From: Gammaproteobacteria bacterium
GTDB lineage: Bacteria > Pseudomonadota > Gammaproteobacteria > SZUA-229
Direction: 5' to 3'
DNA length: 8,057 nucleotides
Assembly (NCBI GenBank): GCA_030641945.1
Contig: DAOWLL010000058.1
Span: 1-8,057 of the forward strand
The stretch's first letter is position 1. The number at the start of each line of letters is the position of its first letter. Position numbers and translations under genes: made by a program. Below the pieces are notes generated by a model. It made no database searches. It was given only the letters and a program-made list of their open reading frames with translations, and was not told where the DNA came from. Shown here piece by piece: positions 1 through 6,270 of this stretch.

Positions 1-219
1 CGTGACCGTCGTGTGAAAAAACGTATGTTCCGTTCATTATGGATTGTGCGTATTAATGCTGCAGCTGCTGAGTGCGGTATTTCATACAGCCGCCTGATCA
101 ATGGCCTGACTAAAGCAGACGTTGCGATTGATCGTAAAGTATTGGCTGACTTAGCTGTTCATGATATGGCTGCCTTTACAAAAATCGCTGATAAGGCCAA
201 AGAAGCACTCGCAGCTTAA
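1..219 (+). CDS. rplT: 50S ribosomal protein L20, C-terminal part (5' end cut by window)
   Basis: The open frame enters from the window edge and ends at TAA 217-219, giving 72 residues that begin [14 protein letters not shown] and continue with [19 protein letters not shown], the classic L20 signature. Full L20 is about 118 residues, so roughly the first 46 are missing. A GTG at 13 could be read as a start but falls inside the conserved RRVKKR stretch and is not the real one. L20 binds 23S rRNA early in 50S assembly and, in relatives, represses its own operon (infC-rpmI-rplT). In most gammaproteobacteria pheS and pheT follow; here a terminator and then convergent nir genes follow instead. Identification is firm. 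Confidence 0.97.
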   Translation, partial: RDRRVKKRMFRSLWIVRINAAAAECGISYSRLINGLTKADVAIDRKVLADLAVHDMAAFTKIADKAKEALAA

Positions 220-234
220 TTATCGCGAGTGTTG

Positions 235-256
235 TTCGGGCAGATTAATGTCCGAA
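235..256 (+). other. Small hairpin in the rplT 3' untranslated region
   Basis: Arms 235-241 (TTCGGGC) and 250-256 (GTCCGAA) pair over 7 bp with one G-T wobble around an 8-nt loop. It lies between the rplT stop and the intrinsic terminator and has no T-run of its own. It may simply stabilise the mRNA end. The function is not known. Confidence 0.4.
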
Positions 257-272
257 TGTGCTTAATCAGTAC

Positions 273-301
273 AAAAGGGGGAGCGTGCTTCCCCTTTTTT
301 T
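273..301 (+). terminator. Intrinsic terminator of the rplT operon
   Basis: An A/G-rich arm (AAAAGGGGGAGC, 273-284) faces GCTTCCCCTTTT (287-298). They pair over up to 12 bp with one G-T wobble, and the innermost pairs probably open into the loop. The 3' arm runs straight into a T-run to 301. It sits 53 nt after the rplT stop. The A-run on the other side makes a T-tail on the minus strand too, so it may also stop transcripts arriving from nirJ. Confidence 0.85.
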
Positions 302-321
302 ATGTGCAGGATGTACGGTAT

Positions 322-351
322 GTCGCGGTGCCATGGATGGCAAAGAGCGAC
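322..351. repeat. Short nested inverted repeat, intergenic
   Basis: The outer arms GTCGC (322-326) and GCGAC (347-351) enclose perfect inner arms TGCCAT (329-334) and ATGGCA (337-342) around a 2-nt centre, with a small asymmetric internal loop between. It could be a dispersed intergenic palindrome or a regulator site. No gene start lies nearby on either strand, so an operator role is unlikely. Confidence 0.4.
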
Positions 352-378
352 GCATGTGAACTAAAAATAAAAAGATTG

Positions 379-478
379 AACCGTAGAGGCGCAGAGGCGC
401 AGAGTTTTGTTATTTGTTTCGCCTTCGGCGAAGCAAATACATAAAGTTTTTTCTCTGCGTCTCCGTGCCTCTGCGGTT
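379..478. repeat. Nested palindromic repeat element of about 100 bp with CTCTGCG-type arms
   Basis: Two 26-nt arms, 379-404 and 453-478, are inverted copies: 22 Watson-Crick pairs, 3 G-T wobbles and one A-C mismatch. The left arm contains the tandem octamer AGAGGCGC at 385-392 and 393-400. The right arm is made of three related octamers starting CTCTGCGT. Inside lies a second, independent stem: 411-423 against 427-439, 13 bp with one wobble and the loop TTC. The element therefore forms a cruciform or long stem-loop. From memory, similar arms (CTCTGCGTCTC...CTCTGCGGTT) occur between genes in many environmental bacterial genomes, which suggests a dispersed REP- or MITE-like unit, but no transposase or clear target duplication is visible. 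On the minus strand it is followed by a T-rich stretch (378-361), so it may double as the terminator of the nirJ end of the operon. Confidence 0.75.
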
Positions 479-528
479 AATAAATGTAGATATATTTTCT
501 TTGCGTCATTAACAGGAAAGCCGTTTTT

Positions 529-1743
529 TTAACCTGCCGGTGAGGAAACGGATTTTGTTGTGCGGCGCGACCATGGAGTTAGCTCAAGGCGTTCCTGTCC
601 AGCATCGACACCAATTTCTTTATTATCGAGATAGCAGCCAGGGTCTTCTGCCCAGAAGTTTCCGCTGAGTTGCCATGCGCGTGTTCGGGAGTTTCCGCCG
701 CATATGTTCAGGTAATTGCACTCGGCACAGCGGCCTTCAACAGGACGTGATTTCAGCTTAAGTCCGGCCATCAGCGGGTCGGAGGTGTCCATCCAGATAT
801 CAGAGAACGGCCTTTGTTTGACATTGCCGATGGTGTAATCCCACCACATGGTATCCGGATGTACATTGCCGAGGTTGTCGATATTTGAAATGTTGACGCC
901 GGAAGAATTGCCGCCCCAACGGATCAGCATTTTCTCCAGGTATTCGGCATGTTCCGGCATGTGTTTTCTGGCCCAGAGCAACAGGTACACACCATCAGCA
1001 TCATTATTGCCAGTAACAAATTCACGCCTGCGTCCTGATTGTACATCCTGCCAGCAGGTATCAAACAGCAGGTCCATGGCTTCACGCGTCATCTTGTGAT
1101 GTAAATCATCGCGCCGGTTTTTATTACCACGCCCGGCATAATTAAGATGTGAAAGATAAAACTTGTCGACCTTCTCGTCATCCATCAATTGCAGCAGGCC
1201 GGGCAGGTCCTGCTTGTTGTCCTGGGTAAGGGTAAAACGCAGCCCGACCTTGATGCCGGCGTCATGGCACAGGCGTATTCCGCGCAATGCTTCATCGAAC
1301 GAACCCTGTTTGCGGCGGAAGTTGTCATGTGTTTCGCGTATGCCATCGATACTGATACCGACATAGTTGTAACCGACCTTGACGATGTCATCGATGTTGT
1401 TTTCATCGATCAGGGTGCCATTGCTCGACAGGCCCACATAGAAACCCATGTCTTTGGCGCGATGTGAAATGTCGAAAATGTCAGGACGCATCAATGGTTC
1501 GCCACCTGAAAGGATCAGCACGGGTACGCCAAATGCTTTCAGGTTGTCCATAACATCAAACACCTGCTGCGTACTCAGTTCGCCGGGAAAGTCCTTGTCA
1601 GCAGAGGTTGCATAGCAGTGTTTGCATGTCAGGTTGCAACGGCGAATAAGGTTCCAGATAACGACCGGCCCACTCGGCTTTCTCTGTGGTCCCAGCGGCT
1701 TGTTCTCTTTTAATGTATGCAGGTACTGGCTTAATCGAAACAT
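529..1743 (-). CDS. nirJ: Heme d1 biosynthesis radical SAM protein NirJ
   Basis: NirJ is the cytoplasmic radical SAM enzyme that acts on 12,18-didecarboxysiroheme, removing two propionates so that oxo groups form on the d1 ring. The 404-residue product has the CxxxCxxC radical SAM cluster motif at C36, C40 and C43 (RRCNLTCKHCYAT), the SAM-binding SGGEP at 79-83, and a C-terminal auxiliary Fe-S motif at C339, C342, C348 and C370 (CX2CX5CX21C) of the SPASM-like type found in NirJ. The length is near the usual 380-400, with a polar C-terminal tail after about residue 380. The ATG at 1743 follows the nirDL stop by 2 nt (TGATTATG) with no clear Shine-Dalgarno sequence, so translation is probably coupled. 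It is the last gene of the operon. Other SPASM proteins such as AhbC are related, but the context settles NirJ. Confidence 0.95.
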   Translation of the reverse strand: MFRLSQYLHTLKENKPLGPQRKPSGPVVIWNLIRRCNLTCKHCYATSADKDFPGELSTQQVFDVMDNLKAFGVPVLILSGGEPLMRPDIFDISHRAKDMGFYVGLSSNGTLIDENNIDDIVKVGYNYVGISIDGIRETHDNFRRKQGSFDEALRGIRLCHDAGIKVGLRFTLTQDNKQDLPGLLQLMDDEKVDKFYLSHLNYAGRGNKNRRDDLHHKMTREAMDLLFDTCWQDVQSGRRREFVTGNNDADGVYLLLWARKHMPEHAEYLEKMLIRWGGNSSGVNISNIDNLGNVHPDTMWWDYTIGNVKQRPFSDIWMDTSDPLMAGLKLKSRPVEGRCAECNYLNICGGNSRTRAWQLSGNFWAEDPGCYLDNKEIGVDAGQERLELTPWSRRTTKSVSSPAG

Positions 1744-1745
1744 AA

Positions 1746-2753
1746 TCAGGCTGCCAGGCGCATACCGGTTTTTTTCAGAATCGCTGAGCTGAACAGCGTT
1801 TCGTGTGCATTACAGTTATCACCAAGCATAGATGCAATATATTCCGCTTTGCTGTTGACCTCGTCTCGCGTATGGCCATGCACCATGGCAAACAGGTTAT
1901 ACCGCCATACCGGTAAATGCCGTGGCCGTAGATAACAGTGGCTGACAAAGTCCAGCTGGCCAATTTGCATGCCCAGCTCTTCGGCCTGTTCATCGGCTAC
2001 GTCCCACACGGTCATGCCGTTTGCTTTTAGCCCGAGACGATAATGATTGGGTACGGCGCCGATGCGGCGAATGATGCCGCTAGACAGCATGTTCTGCAGG
2101 CGCTGCTTAACATCCTGCGATGTGCATGCTGAATCTTCTGCAATCAATCCATAGGGGCAGTCAACCAGGGGCAGGCCGGCCTGGGTGGCGCTGATAATTT
2201 TCCTGTCCAGATCATCAAGCGTATAACTGTCGGATGCTGGCGCAGCCGCCGATGCTGTGGCAATGGCTGCAGGGACCGGTACTGTCGTGACCCTGTCATC
2301 AGTGTCCAGATCCAGCCAGAGGCCAACATAAAACTCTTCCAGCTTGGGGAAGTTATAGACCTCGAGTTCTGTCGCCTGTTCAATCTTGTTCAGTGTAATG
2401 CCGATGCTTTCGGGTGATTCTGTTGCCAGTACAAACCACATGTTGAGCTCATGCTCGCGCCGGTAGTTATGTGCCACTTCCGGGAATTCATTGACCAGCG
2501 CAGTAATGCGCTCGAATTGCTCCTCGGGCACCGACATTGCGGCCAGGGTCAGGCCGCCGCCGAGCTTTACGACATCATAGAGCGGGCCGAAGCGGCTCAA
2601 TAGTCCTGTGTCCAGCAAGTGCCTGATGCTGTCAAGCAGTGTATTCTCGGAGCAGCCCAGGTCGGCAGCAACCATTCTGAATGGCTGTTCCAGCACCGGG
2701 AATCCGCCCTGGTACTGGTTAATAAAACTGCGCTCCAGTTCTCCAGGACTCAT
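1746..2753 (-). CDS. nirDL: Siroheme decarboxylase, fused NirD-NirL protein
   Basis: The 335-residue protein contains two Lrp/AsnC-like siroheme decarboxylase units. Residues about 8-150 are an AhbA/NirD-type unit with a winged-helix start (FPVLEQPF, LLSRFGP), GGGLTLAAM and the conserved AHNYRREH (H95, Y97, H101). Residues about 178-335 are an AhbB/NirL-type unit with GIIRRIGAVPNHYRLG, NGMTVWDV and LRPRHLPVWRYNLFAMVHG. An Ala/Pro-rich linker (about 155-177) joins them. With NirG and NirH it removes the two acetate carboxyls of siroheme to give 12,18-didecarboxysiroheme. NirD and NirL are separate in Pseudomonas aeruginosa; fusions are known in other denitrifiers such as Paracoccus. The ATG overlaps the nirH stop as ATGA, with AGAGGA at 2763-2768 as a ribosome binding site. 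That this half-pair is D and L, not G and H, rests on remembered motif similarity and is less certain than the family. Confidence 0.9.
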   Translation of the reverse strand: MSPGELERSFINQYQGGFPVLEQPFRMVAADLGCSENTLLDSIRHLLDTGLLSRFGPLYDVVKLGGGLTLAAMSVPEEQFERITALVNEFPEVAHNYRREHELNMWFVLATESPESIGITLNKIEQATELEVYNFPKLEEFYVGLWLDLDTDDRVTTVPVPAAIATASAAAPASDSYTLDDLDRKIISATQAGLPLVDCPYGLIAEDSACTSQDVKQRLQNMLSSGIIRRIGAVPNHYRLGLKANGMTVWDVADEQAEELGMQIGQLDFVSHCYLRPRHLPVWRYNLFAMVHGHTRDEVNSKAEYIASMLGDNCNAHETLFSSAILKKTGMRLAA

Positions 2754-3322
2754 GATGTTGTGTCCTCTGTCGTCTTGAGTGTTATAAAGCCTGCGGACCC
2801 GTTGGCCTTTTTCGGAGCTGTGTAGCTGGCGCCCCGTTGTTTGAACCTGCGTGTGCTGAAGAGGATGGTGTGATTGATATCCTGCAAACCACAGGAACAG
2901 ATAATTTCCTCGACTTTCTGCTTTACTTCTTCACGGTTGTGTCCATGCACCATGGTAAAAAGATTATATGGCCAGTCAGGCAGACGGCGAGGTCTGCGGT
3001 AACTCAATGTGACGCAGGAAAACCTGCCAATGCAGGTGCCGAGCTCACTGGCCCTGTCATCGGGCACGTCCCACACCACCATGCCGTTGGCTTTGTAACC
3101 CAGTTCACGATGTCTTACCACGACGCCATAGCGTTTTATTGAACCATCGTTGATCAATTTTTGCAGTCGCTGTATGACATCCTGCTCCGTGGTAGCGAGT
3201 CTTTCAGCAATGTCTGCATACGGCCTGCTGACGACGGGCAGTCCATTCTGCACAATCTTGATGAGTGCACGGTCTTCAGGGGAGAGTTGTGCAAGCAGCT
3301 TGTTTGGTTCCATTATGCCCAT
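2750..3322 (-). CDS. nirH: Siroheme decarboxylase subunit, NirH type
   Basis: This 190-residue protein is an AhbB-like single unit of the Lrp/AsnC-type siroheme decarboxylase family. It has an N-terminal winged helix (LPVVSRPYADIAERL, about 28-42), then IKRYGVVVRHRELGYKANG (62-80), VVWDVPDD (82-89) and YRRPRRLPDWPYNLFTMVHG (108-127). RYGVVVRHRELGY is what I associate with NirH, not NirL. The partner is probably NirG, just upstream. Two starts are possible: ATG 3322, overlapping nirG by 10 bp, and ATG 3313, whose first base is the last base of the nirG TAA (TAATG). Neither has a good Shine-Dalgarno sequence; the second fits the stop-start coupling seen elsewhere in this operon and gives 187 residues. 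The last 20 or so residues are polar and probably disordered. Confidence 0.88.
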   Translation of the reverse strand: MGIMEPNKLLAQLSPEDRALIKIVQNGLPVVSRPYADIAERLATTEQDVIQRLQKLINDGSIKRYGVVVRHRELGYKANGMVVWDVPDDRASELGTCIGRFSCVTLSYRRPRRLPDWPYNLFTMVHGHNREEVKQKVEEIICSCGLQDINHTILFSTRRFKQRGASYTAPKKANGSAGFITLKTTEDTTS

Positions 3323-3783
3323 TGCAGATTAAAACCCAGGTCAATGAAGTAGTCTTCCAGCATGGGTAATGACATCAGCGGATACTCGGCATGCTGTTCA
3401 ATCTCGTGCAGCACGATATCAAGATGCTCTTCACTCGATGCCGTCACCACAAACCATAAGTTGAATTCATGATCGCGCTCATAGTTATGATTAACTTCAG
3501 GAAAGGCGCTGATAATACGGGCAACACATTCCAGTTTTTGTTCGGGTATCGACATTGCCGCCAATGTGCTGACACCGATTCGATTTGGGGTAAATACCGG
3601 GCCAACACGGCTGATCACACCATCGCCCTGTAATTTGCTGACAGTGTTCAGTATTTCATCCTCGCTGACGCCGAGCTGCTGTGCCATGTCTGCGAAGGGT
3701 GTCGCGGACAGGGGGAGATCGTGCTGGAAATCATTTAACACACGTTTTTCCAGTGTTGAGAATGTTGTGGTGATATCAGTCAT
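3313..3783 (-). CDS. nirG: Siroheme decarboxylase subunit, NirG type
   Basis: This 156-residue protein is an AhbA-like siroheme decarboxylase unit. Residues 20-60 form the winged helix (DLPLSATPFADMAQQLGV, GVISRVGPVF), followed by GVSTLAAMSIP (70-80) and the conserved NHNYERDHEFNLWFVV (98-113; H99, Y101 and H105 match the family's HNYxR(D/E)H motif). It ends PMLEDYFIDLGF. The length is normal for NirD and NirG (about 150). I call it NirG because the D-type sequence is in the fused protein downstream and STLAA plus NHNYERxH fits NirG better; a NirD label is possible. The ATG at 3783 starts 3 nt after the nirF TAG, with only a weak AGG upstream, so coupling is likely. Confidence 0.85.
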   Translation of the reverse strand: MTDITTTFSTLEKRVLNDFQHDLPLSATPFADMAQQLGVSEDEILNTVSKLQGDGVISRVGPVFTPNRIGVSTLAAMSIPEQKLECVARIISAFPEVNHNYERDHEFNLWFVVTASSEEHLDIVLHEIEQHAEYPLMSLPMLEDYFIDLGFNLQWA

Positions 3784-3786
3784 GGA

Positions 3787-4950
3787 CTATAAGCCTGTTC
3801 GATGTGCACGATAGGTCATAAAAATACCGCTGGGTTTTTCAGCGTCAATCGTGGTCACCTGCTCAAATGTTTCGGTATCGAACACTGCCAGCCTGTCTTC
3901 ATCTCGAACTGAAGCCCACACTTCTTCGCCGCGAGGTTCGAATTCCATGTGAAGCACGCCCTTGCCGGGTTTAAGCGTTTTAACGATCTTCAAAGACTGG
4001 GTGTCGATGATCTGCAAGGTGTCATTGTCGGGTACGGCAAAGTTAACCCAGATATTGCGACCGTCCGGGCGCGACATAACAAACACGGGCTGGCCATGCA
4101 CCTTGATGCGTCCAGCTTCAGTCCAGCTAAGAGTGTCGATAACCAGCACCTCATGATGTCCGACTGCAGGCACGAACGCATAGTTGCCTGCAATGGCCCA
4201 ACCTTCGAGGTGGGGCATTTTATACACAGGCAGTTTCTGTTCGCCCTTGCCATAGCCGTCCAGAATACGCTTAACACCGGTTTCGAGGTTCCATAAATCA
4301 AGCAGGGCCATGCCGTCTTCACCAAACAGGCCGGCAATATAGTAGCGGCCGTCCGGGGTGATTAATGCATCATAAGGATTCTGCCCAATGTCTTTGTATT
4401 TTGTGATTTCAGGATTGTCTGCTTTTGACATGTCGGCAACCCAGATTTCACCAGCGTCCCACAGGCTGAAGATAAACTTTTGACCGGGTGCATCGACCAG
4501 GCCGATGACTTTTGATTGCTGTTTATCATTACCGTACACGGCAGGGATATCGGCAACCAGTTTCAATGTACTGGCATCAAATATCTTCACGCCGCCGGGC
4601 TCATAGTTGGATACCGCAACGAGGCGGCCGTCCTGCGATATGGCGCCACCAATACTGTTGCCGGATTGTATGACGCGCTTGTCTATTTTCATTGACAGGA
4701 TGTCGAGCCTGGTCAGCCCGCCATCACGTCCGAACACATAGGCATAGCGGCCATCGCGTGAATACACGGCGGATGCATGTGAGAGATCGCCGAGTCCATC
4801 GATACTGCCGAGGCTGGTATTCGTGCTGGTTTCTATTACCTGTACACTGCCGCTGGCACGCTCGATAACAATACCAAGATCACCCGTGCCCCTGGCATGA
4901 CATACGGGCATCAGCAAGAAAAGCACTACAACAGAGCAAAGGCGATGCAT
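3787..4950 (-). CDS. nirF: Heme d1 biosynthesis protein NirF (dihydro-heme d1 dehydrogenase)
   Basis: NirF is a periplasmic eight-bladed beta-propeller, homologous to the d1 domain of NirS, that oxidises dihydro-heme d1 by introducing the acrylate double bond. Taking the ATG at 4950 as start, the product has 387 residues: a short hydrophobic export signal, then GTGDLGIVIERASGSVQVIE, GLGDLSHASAVYSRDGRYAYVFGRDGG and repeated propeller motifs (ISQDGRLVAVSNY, ITPDGRYYIAGLFGEDG, VFMSRPDGRNIWVNFA). The His of DLSHAS is the residue I would expect to matter for catalysis. A GTG at 4953 is also in frame, but ATG 4950 overlaps the nirC stop as TGATG and has AAGGGGTGA upstream. The signal ends PVCHARG: the Cys has Val at -1 and Pro at -2, a poor lipobox, although P. 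aeruginosa NirF is a lipoprotein. Cleavage after CHA by signal peptidase I is the alternative. Confidence 0.95.
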   Translation of the reverse strand: MHRLCSVVVLFLLMPVCHARGTGDLGIVIERASGSVQVIETSTNTSLGSIDGLGDLSHASAVYSRDGRYAYVFGRDGGLTRLDILSMKIDKRVIQSGNSIGGAISQDGRLVAVSNYEPGGVKIFDASTLKLVADIPAVYGNDKQQSKVIGLVDAPGQKFIFSLWDAGEIWVADMSKADNPEITKYKDIGQNPYDALITPDGRYYIAGLFGEDGMALLDLWNLETGVKRILDGYGKGEQKLPVYKMPHLEGWAIAGNYAFVPAVGHHEVLVIDTLSWTEAGRIKVHGQPVFVMSRPDGRNIWVNFAVPDNDTLQIIDTQSLKIVKTLKPGKGVLHMEFEPRGEEVWASVRDEDRLAVFDTETFEQVTTIDAEKPSGIFMTYRAHRTGL

Positions 4951-5267
4951 CACTTCACCCCTTGTTGCAGTTGCACGCTAATCCATTCGGCCTCGTCATG
5001 CGTCAGCATGGCTTTCCATGGAGGCATGGCCGTGCCAGTACGGCCTTCAAGAATGGTTGTTACCAGCAGCTCTCTGGGTTTGCCGTTTAAAGTTTTTGGA
5101 AGCAGGGCGGGGCCGAGACCACCTTTGAGCGTCATGCCATGGCAGGAACCGCAATCCTGTTTCAGCAGATACATCAGTTCAGTCTGGCGTGTAGTGCTTA
5201 TGTCGGCGATTGCCAGCTGTGATGCAGATACCAGTAGGAAGCTAGCTATGAATGGCATGCTTTTCAT
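4950..5267 (-). CDS. nirC: Small periplasmic c-type cytochrome NirC
   Basis: The 105-residue precursor has a Sec signal peptide (1-21, cleavage after AIA). A monoheme class I cytochrome c follows, with CGSCH at residues 39-43 and the likely axial Met in TAMPPW (M81). GGLGPALLPKTL after the heme site is typical of NirC. NirC is thought to serve the last steps of heme d1 assembly or to pass electrons to or from cytochrome cd1. With no nirM-like cytochrome c551 gene in the window, it is the only small electron carrier seen here. The start lies inside the 3' end of nirE (26-bp overlap) and has its own ribosome binding site, GAGGAAA at 5274-5280. Confidence 0.92.
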   Translation of the reverse strand: MKSMPFIASFLLVSASQLAIADISTTRQTELMYLLKQDCGSCHGMTLKGGLGPALLPKTLNGKPRELLVTTILEGRTGTAMPPWKAMLTHDEAEWISVQLQQGVK

Positions 5268-6033
5268 AGACAGTTTCCTCTAATGCATGATGGAACCAGT
5301 CAAGTTCTTCGGCAAGAGATACCACTTCGCCGATGATGATCATCACAGGCGCCTTCATTCCATTTTCGTGTATCGCGCTATTAAGTTGATCAAGCGGTGC
5401 AATCACGCGCTGCTGTGTATCCGTGGTACCGTTTTGAACGGCGGCTGCAGGTATTGAGGCAGGCAGTCCGGCTTCGATTAATGAGCTGATGACAAGAGGC
5501 AGGTTGGCCAGGCCCATATAAATCACCAGGGTTGAATCTGGGTCGGCAATGGAATGCCAGTTGAGATCAACAGGCTCGTCATTATTGAAATGTGCAGTAA
5601 TGAACTGCACTCTGCGGCTTATGCCGCGATGCGTTAGCGGGATGCCGCTGTAGGCACTGCAGCCTGCTGCCGCAGTGATGCCCGGCACAACTTCGAAGGG
5701 TATATTGTGCTGTTTCAGCGCGAGTACTTCTTCGCCGCCGCGGCCAAACATGTAGGGGTCGCCGCCCTTAAGACGGACGATGCGTCGGCCGGACCTTGCC
5801 AGATTAACGATGATCTCATTGATCTGGTCTTGTGGGACGTTGTGCTTCCCGGGCGATTTGGCGACTGATATGCGGCTAACACCCGCCGGGATCAATTCGA
5901 GAATATCGGCAGATACCAGCCGGTCATAAACAACGACATCCGCTGCTCTTAATAAACGCAGCGCTTTAATCGTGAGAAGATCAGCATCACCAGGGCCTGC
6001 GCCAACCAGTGAAACGAAGCCTTTATTCAGCAT
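5242..6033 (-). CDS. nirE: Uroporphyrinogen-III C-methyltransferase NirE
   Basis: This cytoplasmic SAM-dependent enzyme methylates uroporphyrinogen III at C2 and C7 to precorrin-2, the first committed step towards siroheme and heme d1. From the ATG at 6033 it is 263 residues, with VGAGPGDADLLTIKAL (10-25), VVYDRLVS (34-41), RLKGGDPYMFGRGGEE (87-102) and VVPGITAAAGCSAYSGIPLT (115-134). R98, E101 and M173 fall exactly where R111, E114 and M186 of P. aeruginosa NirE are in my memory of that enzyme. It is a single-domain SUMT without the CysG dehydrogenase/chelatase part. A TTG at 6036 is in frame, but the adjacent ATG is the better start; the Shine-Dalgarno is weak (ACGGGT). It is the first gene of the biosynthesis operon, behind an FNR/DNR-type box. 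The sequence alone would also allow CobA; the neighbours favour NirE. Confidence 0.93.
   Translation of the reverse strand: MLNKGFVSLVGAGPGDADLLTIKALRLLRAADVVVYDRLVSADILELIPAGVSRISVAKSPGKHNVPQDQINEIIVNLARSGRRIVRLKGGDPYMFGRGGEEVLALKQHNIPFEVVPGITAAAGCSAYSGIPLTHRGISRRVQFITAHFNNDEPVDLNWHSIADPDSTLVIYMGLANLPLVISSLIEAGLPASIPAAAVQNGTTDTQQRVIAPLDQLNSAIHENGMKAPVMIIIGEVVSLAEELDWFHHALEETVYEKHAIHS
5274..5280 (-). promoter_or_regulatory. Ribosome binding site of nirC inside nirE
   Basis: On the minus strand GAGGAAA lies 6 nt before the ATG at 5267. It is one of the clearest Shine-Dalgarno sequences in the operon. It lets nirC be translated independently even though its start overlaps the coding end of nirE. 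Confidence 0.6.
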
Positions 6034-6104
6034 CAAAAGTACCCGTAGTTGTTCTCGATTTTTTTTGTGTTTCCTTCGCTTTCAATAAGGCCCAGATGGT
6101 GGCG

Positions 6105-6146
6105 ATATTGGCCTGACTGGAGCCATATGTCATTGATTTAGGTCAA
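6105..6146 (-). promoter_or_regulatory. FNR/DNR/NNR-type promoter of the nirE-C-F-G-H-DL-J operon
   Basis: On the minus strand TTGACCTAAATCAA (6146-6133) matches the Crp/Fnr half-sites TTGAC-N4-ATCAA, close to the FNR consensus TTGAT-N4-ATCAA and typical of the NO-responsive DNR/NNR regulators that control nir genes. The box centre is about 106 nt before the nirE ATG. If it acts from -41.5, the start of transcription would be near 6098 and the -10 near 6110-6105, where CAATAT keeps the important A2 and T6. The -10 and start site are inferred. Anaerobic and/or NO control of the operon, independent of nirS, is expected. Confidence 0.78.
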
Positions 6147-6270
6147 GCTATATCGTAGTAGCTTGTTGCTAATCGGTTAAAGGCTTATTTTGCGTTAATT
6201 ACATTAATAAACATGAGGTTATAGCCTGTAATAATAGGGCTATGAAGATTGCTGGAGGAGGTATGAGAAT

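Noticed and set aside
229..444. A 71-codon plus-strand open frame after rplT containing FPFFY, recalling a pheM-like attenuation leader before pheS
   Set aside because: The FPFFY codons are just the terminator arm and T-run read as protein. The frame starts with GTG without a ribosome binding site, runs through the palindromic repeat, and no pheS follows.
379..478. CRISPR repeat or insertion sequence as the explanation of the palindromic element
   Set aside because: There is one inverted pair, not a series of direct repeats with equal spacers, and no transposase gene is present.
1189..1467. Plus-strand open frame opposite nirJ
   Set aside because: It is antisense to the radical SAM barrel of nirJ and has no initiation signal or family resemblance.
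2837..3142. A 101-codon plus-strand open frame opposite nirH
   Set aside because: It is entirely antisense to conserved nirH motifs, with no initiation signal or recognisable domain.
6195..6207. TTAAT-TAC-ATTAA palindrome as a second Fnr-type operator
   Set aside because: It lacks the TTGA/TCAA half-site core and has a 3-nt rather than a 4-nt spacer, and AT-rich palindromes arise easily by chance in this stretch.
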